Assembly (NCBI RefSeq): GCF_002198115.1
Contig: NZ_NGNR01000002.1
Location: 603,558 to 667,557, forward strand
Reading direction: 5' to 3'
DNA from: Robiginitalea sediminis
GTDB lineage: Bacteria > Bacteroidota > Bacteroidia > Flavobacteriales > Flavobacteriaceae
DNA: 64,000 bases
The notes beneath the pieces were generated by a model that was given only the letters and a program-made list of their open reading frames with translations, made no database searches and was not told the origin of the DNA. Both the position numbers and the translations under genes were made by a program. Below, in pieces: positions 1-7,610 of the stretch (the first letter of the stretch is position 1; the number at the start of each line of letters is the position of its first letter).

Positions 1-174
1 AGCAGCTTTCCCGGCCCTGCCCGCGTACATCCGGGTCATGAGCCACCCGGCCACCGGCGCCCAGACCAGGTCCAGGGCAGGCCCCAGCCCGGGGACCAAC
101 AGGGACAACATCCCTACCCCGTCCAGGAGTAGCCCGAGGAGGAGCTTGCGCATTTTTCCGTCAGAATCTGCCAT
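1..174 (-). CDS. Small hydrophobic membrane protein, C-terminus cut by window edge
   Basis: The minus strand opens with ATG at 174 and stays open to the window edge, giving 58 residues of a protein that continues outside. It starts MADSDGKMRKLLLGLLLDGV, and the visible part is a short polar start followed by two hydrophobic stretches (about residues 10-30 and 33-47) separated by a Pro/Gly turn, then an R/K-rich segment. It looks like a small inner-membrane protein with a helical hairpin. I recall similar short Bacteroidota proteins with a VWAPxxxxLMTRMY-like segment, but no function is known to me. It lies 19 nt downstream of folE on the same strand and is probably co-transcribed with it. Assignment as a real gene rests on its position and plausible membrane-protein composition. 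Confidence 0.6.
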   Translation of the reverse strand, partial: MADSDGKMRKLLLGLLLDGVGMLSLLVPGLGPALDLVWAPVAGWLMTRMYAGRAGKAA

Positions 175-193
175 AACTTGGGGGTTCCTCCGC

Positions 194-805
194 TTAGGAG
201 AGGTCAGAACTGATTAATTTGAGGAATTCATTGCGGGTTTCAATTTTCTCGAATTGCCCGCGAAATCCGGAAGTGGTCGTTACTGAATTCTGTTTTTGAA
301 CCCCGCGCATCATCATGCACATGTGGGCGGCTTCGATTACCACGGCAACCCCCTTGGGTTTTAAGGTGGTGTTGATGCATTCCAGGATATCATCGGTAAG
401 GCGTTCCTGCACCTGCAGGCGGCGGGCGAAAACATCCACCACCCTGGGGATTTTGCTAAGCCCCACAATATGCCCGTCAGGGATATAGGCCACATGGGCT
501 TTGCCAAAAAAGGGCAGCATATGGTGTTCGCAGAGGGAGTAAACCTCTATATCCTTGATAAGGACCATCTCGCTGTAGGATTCCCGGAACATAGCACTGC
601 GGAGGATCTCGACGGCATCCTGCCGATACCCCTGGGTGAGGAACAACATGGCCTTGGCAGCCCTTTCCGGGGTCTTTACGAGGCCTTCCCGGGCCGCATC
701 TTCCCCGAGTTCGTCAATAATGCCTTCATACCGGCTTTTTAATTCTGTGGTAACTTCAATATTGTATTCCTCCAGATAACGGTAGGGTGCCATAAGGTTG
801 TGCAT
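194..805 (-). CDS. folE: GTP cyclohydrolase I FolE
   Basis: Converts GTP to 7,8-dihydroneopterin triphosphate, the first step of tetrahydrofolate (and pterin/queuosine precursor) synthesis, in the cytoplasm. The 203-residue product has the normal type I FolE length. The zinc-site motif LCEHHMLPF lies at residues 91-99, with Cys92 the first ligand. HMCMMMRG at 161-168 supplies the second conserved Cys (163) and the active-site region, and KTPERAAKA near 44-52 is the N-terminal signature. ATG at 805 opens the frame; an in-frame ATG four codons later (793) is an equally plausible start because the first residues are not conserved. The gene is the first of a short minus-strand unit with the small membrane protein at 1-174, and is divergent from the LolD-like gene. 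Confidence 0.96.
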   Translation of the reverse strand: MHNLMAPYRYLEEYNIEVTTELKSRYEGIIDELGEDAAREGLVKTPERAAKAMLFLTQGYRQDAVEILRSAMFRESYSEMVLIKDIEVYSLCEHHMLPFFGKAHVAYIPDGHIVGLSKIPRVVDVFARRLQVQERLTDDILECINTTLKPKGVAVVIEAAHMCMMMRGVQKQNSVTTTSGFRGQFEKIETRNEFLKLISSDLS

Positions 806-910
806 TTGGTTTAAAGATGCTAAAAAAATCCCATACTGCCCGGACTTGACCAGCCAAAAACAGCCTGGTGCTACTCACCCGGCGAAACGGTGTCTCAAGG
901 TCGTTCCCAT

Positions 911-941
911 TTTGTCCTTTCTGTGCGAATGCGTACTTTCA
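911..941 (+). promoter_or_regulatory. Candidate Bacteroidota promoter upstream of the LolD-like gene
   Basis: TTTG at 911-914 is followed after 19 nt by TACTTTCA at 934-941. This resembles the Bacteroidota -33 TTTG / -7 TAnnTTTG pattern with one change in the -7 element. It ends 19 nt before the ATG at 961 and is one reason for choosing that start over the upstream in-frame ATG at 868. Confidence 0.4.
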
Positions 942-960
942 GGCCGCAAATACTTACCCC

Positions 961-1626
961 ATGATCCGGGCAACCGACATCCACAAATTCTACGGCGAAC
1001 TCGAAGTCCTCAAAGGGGTAAGCCTGGAGATTGCCAAAGGCGAAATCGTCTCTGTAGTAGGGGCTTCCGGAGCAGGCAAGACTACCTTGTTACAGATCCT
1101 GGGAACCCTTGACTCCCCTTCCCCCGGATACCCCACGCAAATCGAGATAGACGGGCAGGATGTGACACGATTGGGGTCCAAACAACTGGCGCGCTTCCGC
1201 AACCGGCATGTCGGGTTTATATTTCAGTTTCACCAACTCCTCCCGGAATTTACGGCCCTGGAAAATGTCTGTATCCCCGCATACATAATGGGTGCTGGCA
1301 AGGAGGAAGCCGAAAGGGATGCGGCCGAGATCATGACCTTCCTGGGGCTGGAACACCGCCTGGGGCATAAACCGTCGGAGCTTTCCGGAGGGGAACAGCA
1401 ACGGGTGGCCGTAGCCCGTGCCCTGATCAACAAACCCGGTGTTATCCTGGCCGATGAGCCCAGCGGTAACCTGGACTCTGCCAGTGCAGACCGCCTGCAC
1501 CGCCTGTTTTTCGACCTGCGCGATTCCTATGGGCAGACCTTTGTCATTGTCACCCACAACAAGGAGCTTGCCGGGATGGCAGACCGGAAACTGACTATGG
1601 TCGATGGCAGGATTGTCTCCCAGTAG
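961..1626 (+). CDS. ABC transporter ATP-binding protein, LolD-like
   Basis: A 221-residue ATPase of the MacB/LolD class, which powers lipoprotein release from the inner membrane or a related mechanotransport. Walker A GASGAGKT is at 34-41, the Q-loop region FIFQFHQL at about 87-94, the ABC signature LSGGEQQR at 141-148, Walker [13 protein letters not shown] at 161-172 and the switch His at 199. The [10 protein letters not shown] form and the whole length match LolD rather than importers. The open frame continues upstream to an ATG at 868, but similarity to the family begins at [12 protein letters not shown] (961) and a promoter-like element sits just before it. The permease partner (LolC/E type) is not in the window, so the exact system is uncertain. 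Confidence 0.88.
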   Translation: MIRATDIHKFYGELEVLKGVSLEIAKGEIVSVVGASGAGKTTLLQILGTLDSPSPGYPTQIEIDGQDVTRLGSKQLARFRNRHVGFIFQFHQLLPEFTALENVCIPAYIMGAGKEEAERDAAEIMTFLGLEHRLGHKPSELSGGEQQRVAVARALINKPGVILADEPSGNLDSASADRLHRLFFDLRDSYGQTFVIVTHNKELAGMADRKLTMVDGRIVSQ

Positions 1627-1630
1627 TTCC

Positions 1631-2398
1631 ATGGATCCAAGCCAACTCTACGAATTCCTCGAAGCCAAGACGCTGGAATACCAGAAGCCGGAATTCCTGG
1701 AATCCGACCCCATCCAGATCCCACACAGGTATTCCAAAAAGGAAGATATCGAGATAAGCGGGTTCCTTACCGCTACCATTGCCTGGGGAAACCGGAAAAG
1801 CATTATCCAGAACGCGGCAGGGATGCTGGAGCGCATGGACCAATCCCCCCATGCTTTTGTACTATCGGCCAATGCTGCGGAACTCAAACGCCTCGGGACT
1901 TTCGTACACCGGACCTTCAATGGTTCCGACCTTAAGGCCTTTATCCTCGGGTTACGCCATATTTACAAATCCTACGGGGGATTCGAACCCCTTTTTGCCC
2001 GTTATGCGCAGGATGATAACCTGCAGGATGCCATCGTGCAGGTGCGCCGTCATTTTTTCGAACAGCCCCACCCGGCCCGGAGCGAGAAGCATTTCTCCAA
2101 CCCGGGGAAGGGTTCGGCCGCCAAACGCATCAATATGTTCCTGAGGTGGATGGTGCGGCCTGAAGCGTCCGGTGTCGATTTCGGGCTTTGGAACCAGCTG
2201 TCCCCGGCTCAGCTTTCCTGCCCACTGGATGTCCACAGCGGGAAGGTAGCCCGGGCGCTAGGCTTGCTGGATCGCCGTCAGAACGATGCAAGAGCTGTAC
2301 GGGAACTCGATGCCTCCCTGCGGGCCCTGGACCCTGCAGACCCGGTGAAATACGATTTTGCGCTTTTTGGCCTGGGGGTATTTGAGAAATTCAGCTAA
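1631..2398 (+). CDS. TIGR02757 (DUF2400) family protein
   Basis: A 255-residue soluble protein that I recognise as the TIGR02757/DUF2400 family, conserved in Bacteroidota and of unknown biochemical function. Recognisable stretches are the N-terminal DPSQLYEFLEAKTLEY region, FLTATIAWGNRKSI around residues 43-56, the basic KGSAAKRINMFLRWMVR segment near 160-180 and the Asp/His-containing PLDVHSGKVARALGL near 200-215, which hints at a helix-rich DNA-glycosylase-like fold. The ATG at 1631 lies 4 nt after the LolD-like stop codon. The open frame extends to 1604 inside the upstream gene, but that would give a non-conserved extension. Close spacing suggests co-transcription with the ATPase. Confidence 0.85.
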   Translation: MDPSQLYEFLEAKTLEYQKPEFLESDPIQIPHRYSKKEDIEISGFLTATIAWGNRKSIIQNAAGMLERMDQSPHAFVLSANAAELKRLGTFVHRTFNGSDLKAFILGLRHIYKSYGGFEPLFARYAQDDNLQDAIVQVRRHFFEQPHPARSEKHFSNPGKGSAAKRINMFLRWMVRPEASGVDFGLWNQLSPAQLSCPLDVHSGKVARALGLLDRRQNDARAVRELDASLRALDPADPVKYDFALFGLGVFEKFS

Positions 2399-2401
2399 CC
2401 C

Positions 2402-3532
2402 CTATTCCTGTAAGATCCCATATCCTTCCGGCAGGTCCAGGGCAATCTGCCTGCCCCCTTCCCGGATGGAACGGTAAATGGCCTCTACAATAACCATATC
2501 CCTCCGCCCCATTTCCCCTGGAGCCCGGTTTGGGGTACCTTCCAGGATATGACGGGCAAAGTCGTCCATCTGCAATTTTTGCTGGGACTCGTGCGGGAAT
2601 TCGATGGGCCCCTCAGAGGTCCGCCCGCTCAAAGGGCCGTAGTTGTTGGCCGGCTGCAATTCAAACCAGCCGCTGGTACAGGAGCCGTACAACCGGTTGG
2701 CATTGGCGTTGTGGGAGGTCATCATCTGCCCCACCACGCCCCCGGGAAAGGTAAATTGTGCGGTAATAGTCTCATCGGTGTCCTTGAAATACTCCGGCCT
2801 GGTACTGAACTCTTGTGCGCTGACGCCTATCGGGTTTTTGCCGCAGGAGTAGATACAACTCTGAATGGAATAAACCCCCATATTCAACAAGGCGCCCCCT
2901 CCGGACAATTCGCGGTTGAGCCGCCATTGGTCCGGGTTTCCCCGGGATACGTAAGCGGCATCGGCACTTATAAACAGGACGTCCCCGAAGGTTTTCTCCC
3001 GTACCAAGCGCTTTATTTCCCGGGTATAGGGTTCGGACTGAAGGCGGTAGCCCACGGATAGTTTTACACCGGCCGTTTCACAGGCTGCTATAATGGCATC
3101 GCATTCGGCCACGCTAACGGCCATGGGCTTTTCACAAATAACATGTTTCCCGGCTTTCGCAGCCCGGATCGCAAACTCGGCATGCATGCTGTTGGGCAGG
3201 ACCACATAGACAATATCGATCGAGTCGTCCTGCGCAATAGCATCAAAATTCTCATAATTGTAAATATGGGAGGGGTCTATCCCGTATTGTTCCCTCCATT
3301 TCGCGGCTTTTGAAGGGGTGCCTGTTACGATCCCGGCCAGGCGGCACCACTGCGTTTGTTCCAGGGCCGGTGCCAGCTGGTATGTACTGTAGCTTCCCAG
3401 CCCCACCAGGGCAACCCCCAGTTTACGCTGGGCGGTATTGCCATTTGGGGCGCAGGCCCAGCTCAGGTGCGGTGCCATCAGGGCCCCTGAAGCCCCCAGG
3501 GCCATCTTCCCTGTAAAATTCCTTCGGTCCAT
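2402..3532 (-). CDS. Tat-exported Gfo/Idh/MocA family oxidoreductase
   Basis: A 376-residue NAD(P)-dependent sugar oxidoreductase of the glucose-fructose oxidoreductase family. The N-terminus MDRRNFTGKMALGASGALMA has a twin-arginine motif (RRNF) followed by a hydrophobic stretch, so the enzyme is probably exported folded with its cofactor, as known for periplasmic GFOR. The Rossmann motif is GLGSYS at 44-49, the family EKP motif lies at 134-136 (CEKPMAVS), and GGGALLNMGVYSIQS near residue 215 is the conserved C-terminal domain motif around the substrate site. Its stop is 3 nt from the convergent TIGR02757 gene. The substrate cannot be told from sequence. A second, non-exported member of the same family is at 51929-52912. 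Confidence 0.9.
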   Translation of the reverse strand: MDRRNFTGKMALGASGALMAPHLSWACAPNGNTAQRKLGVALVGLGSYSTYQLAPALEQTQWCRLAGIVTGTPSKAAKWREQYGIDPSHIYNYENFDAIAQDDSIDIVYVVLPNSMHAEFAIRAAKAGKHVICEKPMAVSVAECDAIIAACETAGVKLSVGYRLQSEPYTREIKRLVREKTFGDVLFISADAAYVSRGNPDQWRLNRELSGGGALLNMGVYSIQSCIYSCGKNPIGVSAQEFSTRPEYFKDTDETITAQFTFPGGVVGQMMTSHNANANRLYGSCTSGWFELQPANNYGPLSGRTSEGPIEFPHESQQKLQMDDFARHILEGTPNRAPGEMGRRDMVIVEAIYRSIREGGRQIALDLPEGYGILQE

Positions 3533-3556
3533 CGGTTTTGCCGTTTTGGTGTCCCC

Positions 3557-3564
3557 TAAAGATA
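3557..3564 (-). promoter_or_regulatory. Candidate -7 element for the Gfo/Idh/MocA gene
   Basis: TATCTTTA on the minus strand, 24 nt upstream of the ATG at 3532. It fits TAnnTTT(G/A). No convincing -33 TTTG is present at the expected distance. Confidence 0.4.
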
Positions 3565-3681
3565 AAAAACTCCGGTTAGCTTAGTGTCTGGTATTACCAG
3601 GGAACGCATCCTGGCGCAACCGGTAGGGCATCTCTGGGAAAAACACTATTTTAGGGAGCATTAGACTAACCCAAAAAAACA

Positions 3682-5172
3682 ATGAGTATCAGAATCTATT
3701 CCCTCGTTTTAGTGGCCCTATTCATGGGCCAGATCCACGGACAACAACGCAAACTCCCGGTAGATACCACTGTGGTTACCCAGCACAGCGTCACGATTAA
3801 TGGTCAGCGGTTTTCCTATACAGCCGAGACGGGCACCCAACCCGTGTGGAATGATATGGGCGAGCCCGTAGCTGCCCTGCATTATACCTACTACACCCGG
3901 AATAACGTGGGGGACCGCGCAGGCCGGCCCCTGCTGATCTCCTTTAACGGCGGTCCGGGCTCTGGTTCCGTATGGATGCACCTGGCCTATACGGGTCCGA
4001 GAGTGCTGCGTATTGACGATGAGGGATACCCGGTACAACCTTATGGCGTGGCGGAAAACCCGTTTTCCGTCCTGGATGTTACCGATATCGTCTATGTGAA
4101 CCCGGCCAACACCGGATATTCCAGGACCATCCCGGAAACCGGGAAGGAAGTAGACCGGGATATGTTCTTCGGCATTAACGCGGATATCAAGTACCTCGCG
4201 GAATGGCTCAACACCTTCGTCTCCCGACACAACCGCTGGCAGAGCCCGAAGTACATCATCGGGGAAAGCTACGGCGGAACCCGCGTAATGGGACTTTCCC
4301 TGGCCCTGCAGAACCAGCAGTGGATGTACCTGAACGGGGTTATCATGGTATCCCCAGCCGATTACAAAGTAATCCGCGTGGGCGGGCCGGTGAGCAGCGC
4401 CCTGAACCTCCCCTACTACACCGCGGCGGCCTGGCACCACAAAGCCCTTCCCCCGGAACTGCAGCAAAAGGATCTTTTGGAAATCCTGCCTGAATCGGAA
4501 GAGTATACCATTAACACCCTTATTCCTGCCATCGCCAAAGGCGGTTTTATCAGCGATGGCGAACGGAATGCCGTAGCGGAAAAAATGGCCTATTATTCCG
4601 GGCTCAATAAGAAAGACATCCTGGGCCACAACCTGGACGTACCTACCTCCTTTTTCTGGAAAGCCCTCCGCCGGGACCGGGGCGGGTATACCGTGGGCCG
4701 CCTGGACAGCCGTTACCTGGGCCTGGACAAGACCCTGGCCGGCACCCGTCCGGATTATGCGGCGGAATTGACTTCATGGCTCCACAGCTTTACCCCGGCT
4801 ATCAACTATTATTTCCACAATGACCTGAATTTCAAAACGGACATCAAATACAATATGTTTGGCCCCGTACGGCCCTGGAACGATGAAAATGATGAGACGC
4901 GGGACAACCTCCGCCAGGCCATGGCACAGAACCCGTACCTGAACGTACTGGTCCAGTCCGGCTATTACGATGGGGCCACCACTTATTTCAACGCCAAGTA
5001 TACCATGTGGCAGGTAGACCCCAGCGGGAGGATGAAGGACCGCTTCGAATTCAAGGGATACCGCAGCGGGCATATGATGTACCTGAGGCGGGAAGACCTC
5101 AAACAGGCCAACGATGACCTGCGGGCCTTTATCCTGCGGACCATGGCCATCGGGAAAAGCGCTAAATACTAA
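3682..5172 (+). CDS. Secreted serine carboxypeptidase-like protein, peptidase family S10
   Basis: A 496-residue exported hydrolase. Residues 1-20 (MSIRIYSLVLVALFMGQIHG) are a signal peptide. FNGGPGSGSVWMHL around 89-102 is the S10 oxyanion-region signature. The nucleophile is Ser196 in GESYGG, the likely acid is Asp430 (SGYYDGAT) and the likely base is His464 (RSGHMMY), in the order expected for S10. Family members remove C-terminal residues from peptides; a periplasmic or extracellular scavenging role is inferred. It is followed after 4 nt by a secreted protein of unknown function and then by an SGNH hydrolase, forming a probable exported-hydrolase operon. ATG at 3682 is the only start that gives a proper signal peptide. 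Confidence 0.92.
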   Translation: MSIRIYSLVLVALFMGQIHGQQRKLPVDTTVVTQHSVTINGQRFSYTAETGTQPVWNDMGEPVAALHYTYYTRNNVGDRAGRPLLISFNGGPGSGSVWMHLAYTGPRVLRIDDEGYPVQPYGVAENPFSVLDVTDIVYVNPANTGYSRTIPETGKEVDRDMFFGINADIKYLAEWLNTFVSRHNRWQSPKYIIGESYGGTRVMGLSLALQNQQWMYLNGVIMVSPADYKVIRVGGPVSSALNLPYYTAAAWHHKALPPELQQKDLLEILPESEEYTINTLIPAIAKGGFISDGERNAVAEKMAYYSGLNKKDILGHNLDVPTSFFWKALRRDRGGYTVGRLDSRYLGLDKTLAGTRPDYAAELTSWLHSFTPAINYYFHNDLNFKTDIKYNMFGPVRPWNDENDETRDNLRQAMAQNPYLNVLVQSGYYDGATTYFNAKYTMWQVDPSGRMKDRFEFKGYRSGHMMYLRREDLKQANDDLRAFILRTMAIGKSAKY

Positions 5173-5176
5173 TGCC

Positions 5177-5767
5177 ATGAAACTAAAAAGCATTTTTTTA
5201 GGACTCCTGGCAGGGTTGGCCTGCCAAGGACTGACGGCCCAGGAAATTCCCCCCGCCCAGTGGCAGATTGAAACCGCCCTTATGGCGGTACCCCAGGATT
5301 ACCGGGAACAGGCCCGGGTACTGGGCTATGACCAGGACGGGAACCTGGTAACTTTAAGGGAAGGCGACGGGGACTATATCGCCCTGGCCGACGACCCGGC
5401 AAGGGATAACTTTTCCACAGCCGCCTACCATAAAGACCTGGAGCCGTTTATGGCCCGTGGCCGCGAACTGCGTGCCGGAGGCATGTCCTTCGACCAGATT
5501 TTCCAGACCCGTGAAGAGGAAGTGCGTTCCGGTTTGCTGAAGATGCCGGACAAAGCCATGCTCTGCGTTTTTACAGGAAAGGTAGACCCGGATTCAGGTG
5601 AGATACTGGAGCCCTTTACCCGCTATGTCTTCTACATTCCGTTTGCCACAGGGGCCAGTACCGGATTGCCCACCACCCCGGCACCTCCGGGGCATGCATG
5701 GCTCATGGACCCTGGAACCCACCGGGCGCATATCATGATTACCCCTCCTAAGGGAAACCCTCAATAA
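5177..5767 (+). CDS. Secreted protein of unknown function
   Basis: A 196-residue product with a clear signal peptide (MKLKSIFLGLLAGLACQGLTA, cleavage expected before QEIPPAQW). The mature part is acidic, has no membrane segment and includes a FTRYVFYIPFATGASTGLPT stretch near 150-170 and a His-rich GTHRAHIMI end. I do not recognise a family. ATG at 5177 is 4 nt after the S10 peptidase stop; the frame is open further upstream (to 5114) only inside that gene. The 15-nt gap to the following SGNH hydrolase suggests one transcript with its neighbours and thus a role in degradation of an extracellular substrate, which is inference. Confidence 0.7.
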   Translation: MKLKSIFLGLLAGLACQGLTAQEIPPAQWQIETALMAVPQDYREQARVLGYDQDGNLVTLREGDGDYIALADDPARDNFSTAAYHKDLEPFMARGRELRAGGMSFDQIFQTREEEVRSGLLKMPDKAMLCVFTGKVDPDSGEILEPFTRYVFYIPFATGASTGLPTTPAPPGHAWLMDPGTHRAHIMITPPKGNPQ

Positions 5768-5782
5768 ACCAAAGCCTATCCA

Positions 5783-6484
5783 ATGCCTGTACGAAAAGTA
5801 CCCTGTATCCTATTACTGACTCTGATCGCTTTTGCCCTCCCCATCCATGGGCAGGACTGGCCGGACCTGAAACGTTTTGCGGATGATAATGCGGCCCTTG
5901 CGCCCCCGGCTGAAGGGGAAGCCCGGGTCGTTTTCATGGGAAACTCCATTACCATAGGATGGCTGCACAAAATGCCCGGGTTTTTCGAAGGTAAACCCTA
6001 TGTGAACCGGGGGATCAGCGGGCAGACTACCCCTCAGATGCTCCTGCGCTTCCGGCAGGATGTCATCGCCCTGCAGCCCAGGGTTGTGGTTATCCTGGCC
6101 GGTACCAACGACATTGCCGGCAACACCGGCCCGATGACCCTGGAGCAAATCCGCGACAACCTGGTCTCTATGGCGCAATTGGCAAGGGCCAATGGGATCG
6201 AGCCCGTACTGAGTTCTGTCCTGCCCGCCTACGATTACCCCTGGAGGCCCGGATTAAATCCGAATCTCAAAATCCCTGCTCTCAATGCGATGATTGAGGC
6301 ATACGCCCGGGAGCAAAACATGGTCTACCTGGATTACTTCAGCGCCATGGCCGATGCCCGGAACGGCCTCGGGCCCGACCTGGCTTCGGATGAAGTGCAC
6401 CCTACGCTTAAGGGGTATCAGATGATGGCCCCCCTCGCGGAAAAAGCCATAGCACAGGCGCTGGAGAAACAACAGGCGGACTAA
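5783..6484 (+). CDS. Exported SGNH/GDSL hydrolase
   Basis: A 233-residue esterase/lipase-type hydrolase with a signal peptide (about residues 1-23, ending ALPIHG). All four SGNH blocks are visible: Ser55 in FMGNSIT, Gly80 in RGISG, Asn109 in AGTNDI, and the Asp203/His206 pair in SDEVHPT. The family deacylates esters on lipids, acetylated sugars or peptidoglycan-type glycans. The form with NRGISGQTT is typical of bacterial platelet-activating-factor acetylhydrolase-like or carbohydrate-esterase members, so an acetyl-esterase on a glycan is plausible. It is the third gene of the secreted hydrolase run beginning at 3682. Confidence 0.92.
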   Translation: MPVRKVPCILLLTLIAFALPIHGQDWPDLKRFADDNAALAPPAEGEARVVFMGNSITIGWLHKMPGFFEGKPYVNRGISGQTTPQMLLRFRQDVIALQPRVVVILAGTNDIAGNTGPMTLEQIRDNLVSMAQLARANGIEPVLSSVLPAYDYPWRPGLNPNLKIPALNAMIEAYAREQNMVYLDYFSAMADARNGLGPDLASDEVHPTLKGYQMMAPLAEKAIAQALEKQQAD

Positions 6485-6508
6485 TCCTCAAGGGGAAGCC
6501 CCCGAGTT

Positions 6509-7519
6509 ATGGCCGAACCGCGAATCAGTATCCTGATGCCGTTCCGAAATACGGCCGCCTTCCTGGAAGAATGCCTGGCCTCTATCCGTGGCCAATCCCA
6601 TGAAAACTGGGAATTAATTACCGTAAATGACCATTCGGAAGATGCCAGCAAAACCCTTTTGGAAAAGGCCGCCGTGGCGGATTCCCGCATCCGGGTACTG
6701 GAAAACACAGGGACGGGGATTATCCCTGCCCTGAGACAGGCTTATGCCGCTTCCTCGGGTGAACTGATTACCCGGATGGATTCGGATGACCGGATGAGCC
6801 CGGACCGCCTGGAAACAATGGCAGGAGAGCTGATCCGAAGTGGCCGGGGTCACCTCGCGCTTGGGCTGGTTAGGTACTTTTCTGATGCCGGGGTATCTGA
6901 CGGGTATGACCGGTATGAAAAATGGCTCAATGGCCTGAGCGCCTCGGGGGAAAATTTTTCTGAAATCTACAAGGAATGCGTCATCCCTTCCCCATGCTGG
7001 ATGGTATGGCGGCAGGACCTGGACAAGTCTGGCGCATTCCTGCCCGACCTGTACCCGGAAGATTACGACCTGTGTTTCCGGTTCTACCGCATAGGCCTCC
7101 AATGCCTGCCGGCGACAAAAGTCCTTCACTACTGGAGGGATTACGCCTGGCGAACCTCCCGCACCTCCGAGCACTATGCCCAGAATTATTTCCTGGAAAT
7201 CAAAACCCGGTATTTCCTTGAACTGGACCGACAACCCTCAAGACCCCTGGTGATCTGGGGGGCAGGATACAAGGGAAAGAAAGTGGCACGCCTGCTGCTT
7301 GAGGCCGGGGAACCCTTCCGATGGGTTTGCGACAACCCCAGAAAAATCGGGAAGAAAATCTATGGGGTCCGCTTGGAACACTACCGCGCGATTTTCGGCT
7401 TACCGCAGCCACAGAGCATTATAACAGTTGCCAACGAGGCCGCCCAGTTGGAAATCAAGGGGGTATTGGGGCAGCTGCAACTGGAACAGCCAAAGGCAGA
7501 CTACTTCTTTTTTTGTTGA
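6509..7519 (+). CDS. Family 2 glycosyltransferase
   Basis: A 336-residue GT-A enzyme transferring a sugar from a nucleotide donor. The N-terminal nucleotide-binding strand is ISILMPFRNTAAFLEE (6-21), VNDHSED follows at 39-45, and the metal-binding acidic motif is DSDD at 91-94. LYPEDYDLCFRF near residue 180 is the acceptor-side acidic motif. The C-terminal third (from about 245, RPLVIWGAGYKGKKVARLL) resembles a Rossmann-like nucleotide-sugar-binding segment, so this may be a two-domain form. It has no transmembrane segment. It lies 24 nt after the SGNH hydrolase and may be in the same transcript. Confidence 0.9.
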   Translation: MAEPRISILMPFRNTAAFLEECLASIRGQSHENWELITVNDHSEDASKTLLEKAAVADSRIRVLENTGTGIIPALRQAYAASSGELITRMDSDDRMSPDRLETMAGELIRSGRGHLALGLVRYFSDAGVSDGYDRYEKWLNGLSASGENFSEIYKECVIPSPCWMVWRQDLDKSGAFLPDLYPEDYDLCFRFYRIGLQCLPATKVLHYWRDYAWRTSRTSEHYAQNYFLEIKTRYFLELDRQPSRPLVIWGAGYKGKKVARLLLEAGEPFRWVCDNPRKIGKKIYGVRLEHYRAIFGLPQPQSIITVANEAAQLEIKGVLGQLQLEQPKADYFFFC

Positions 7520-7585
7520 TTCCCGGGCGGAAGGCAAAAGGACCTACTGCACATCCCCAAGGTCCTTTCCGGCCATTGAATTGAC

Positions 7586-7593
7586 TATCTTTG
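7586..7593 (+). promoter_or_regulatory. Candidate -7 element for the BatA/VWA operon
   Basis: TATCTTTG, an exact TAnnTTTG match, ends 17 nt before the ATG at 7611. A TTTC (7565-7568) lies 17 nt upstream as a weak -33. It supports 7611 as the start of the operon running to 11768. Confidence 0.55.
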
Positions 7594-7610
7594 GGAATAG
7601 AATCGGATTT

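Noticed and set aside
470-742. 90-residue plus-strand open frame over folE
   Set aside because: Antisense to the highly conserved folE gene, with no start signals of its own.
868-960. N-terminal extension of the LolD-like gene from ATG 868
   Set aside because: The 31 extra residues do not match the ABC family; a promoter-like element at 911-941 lies within it.
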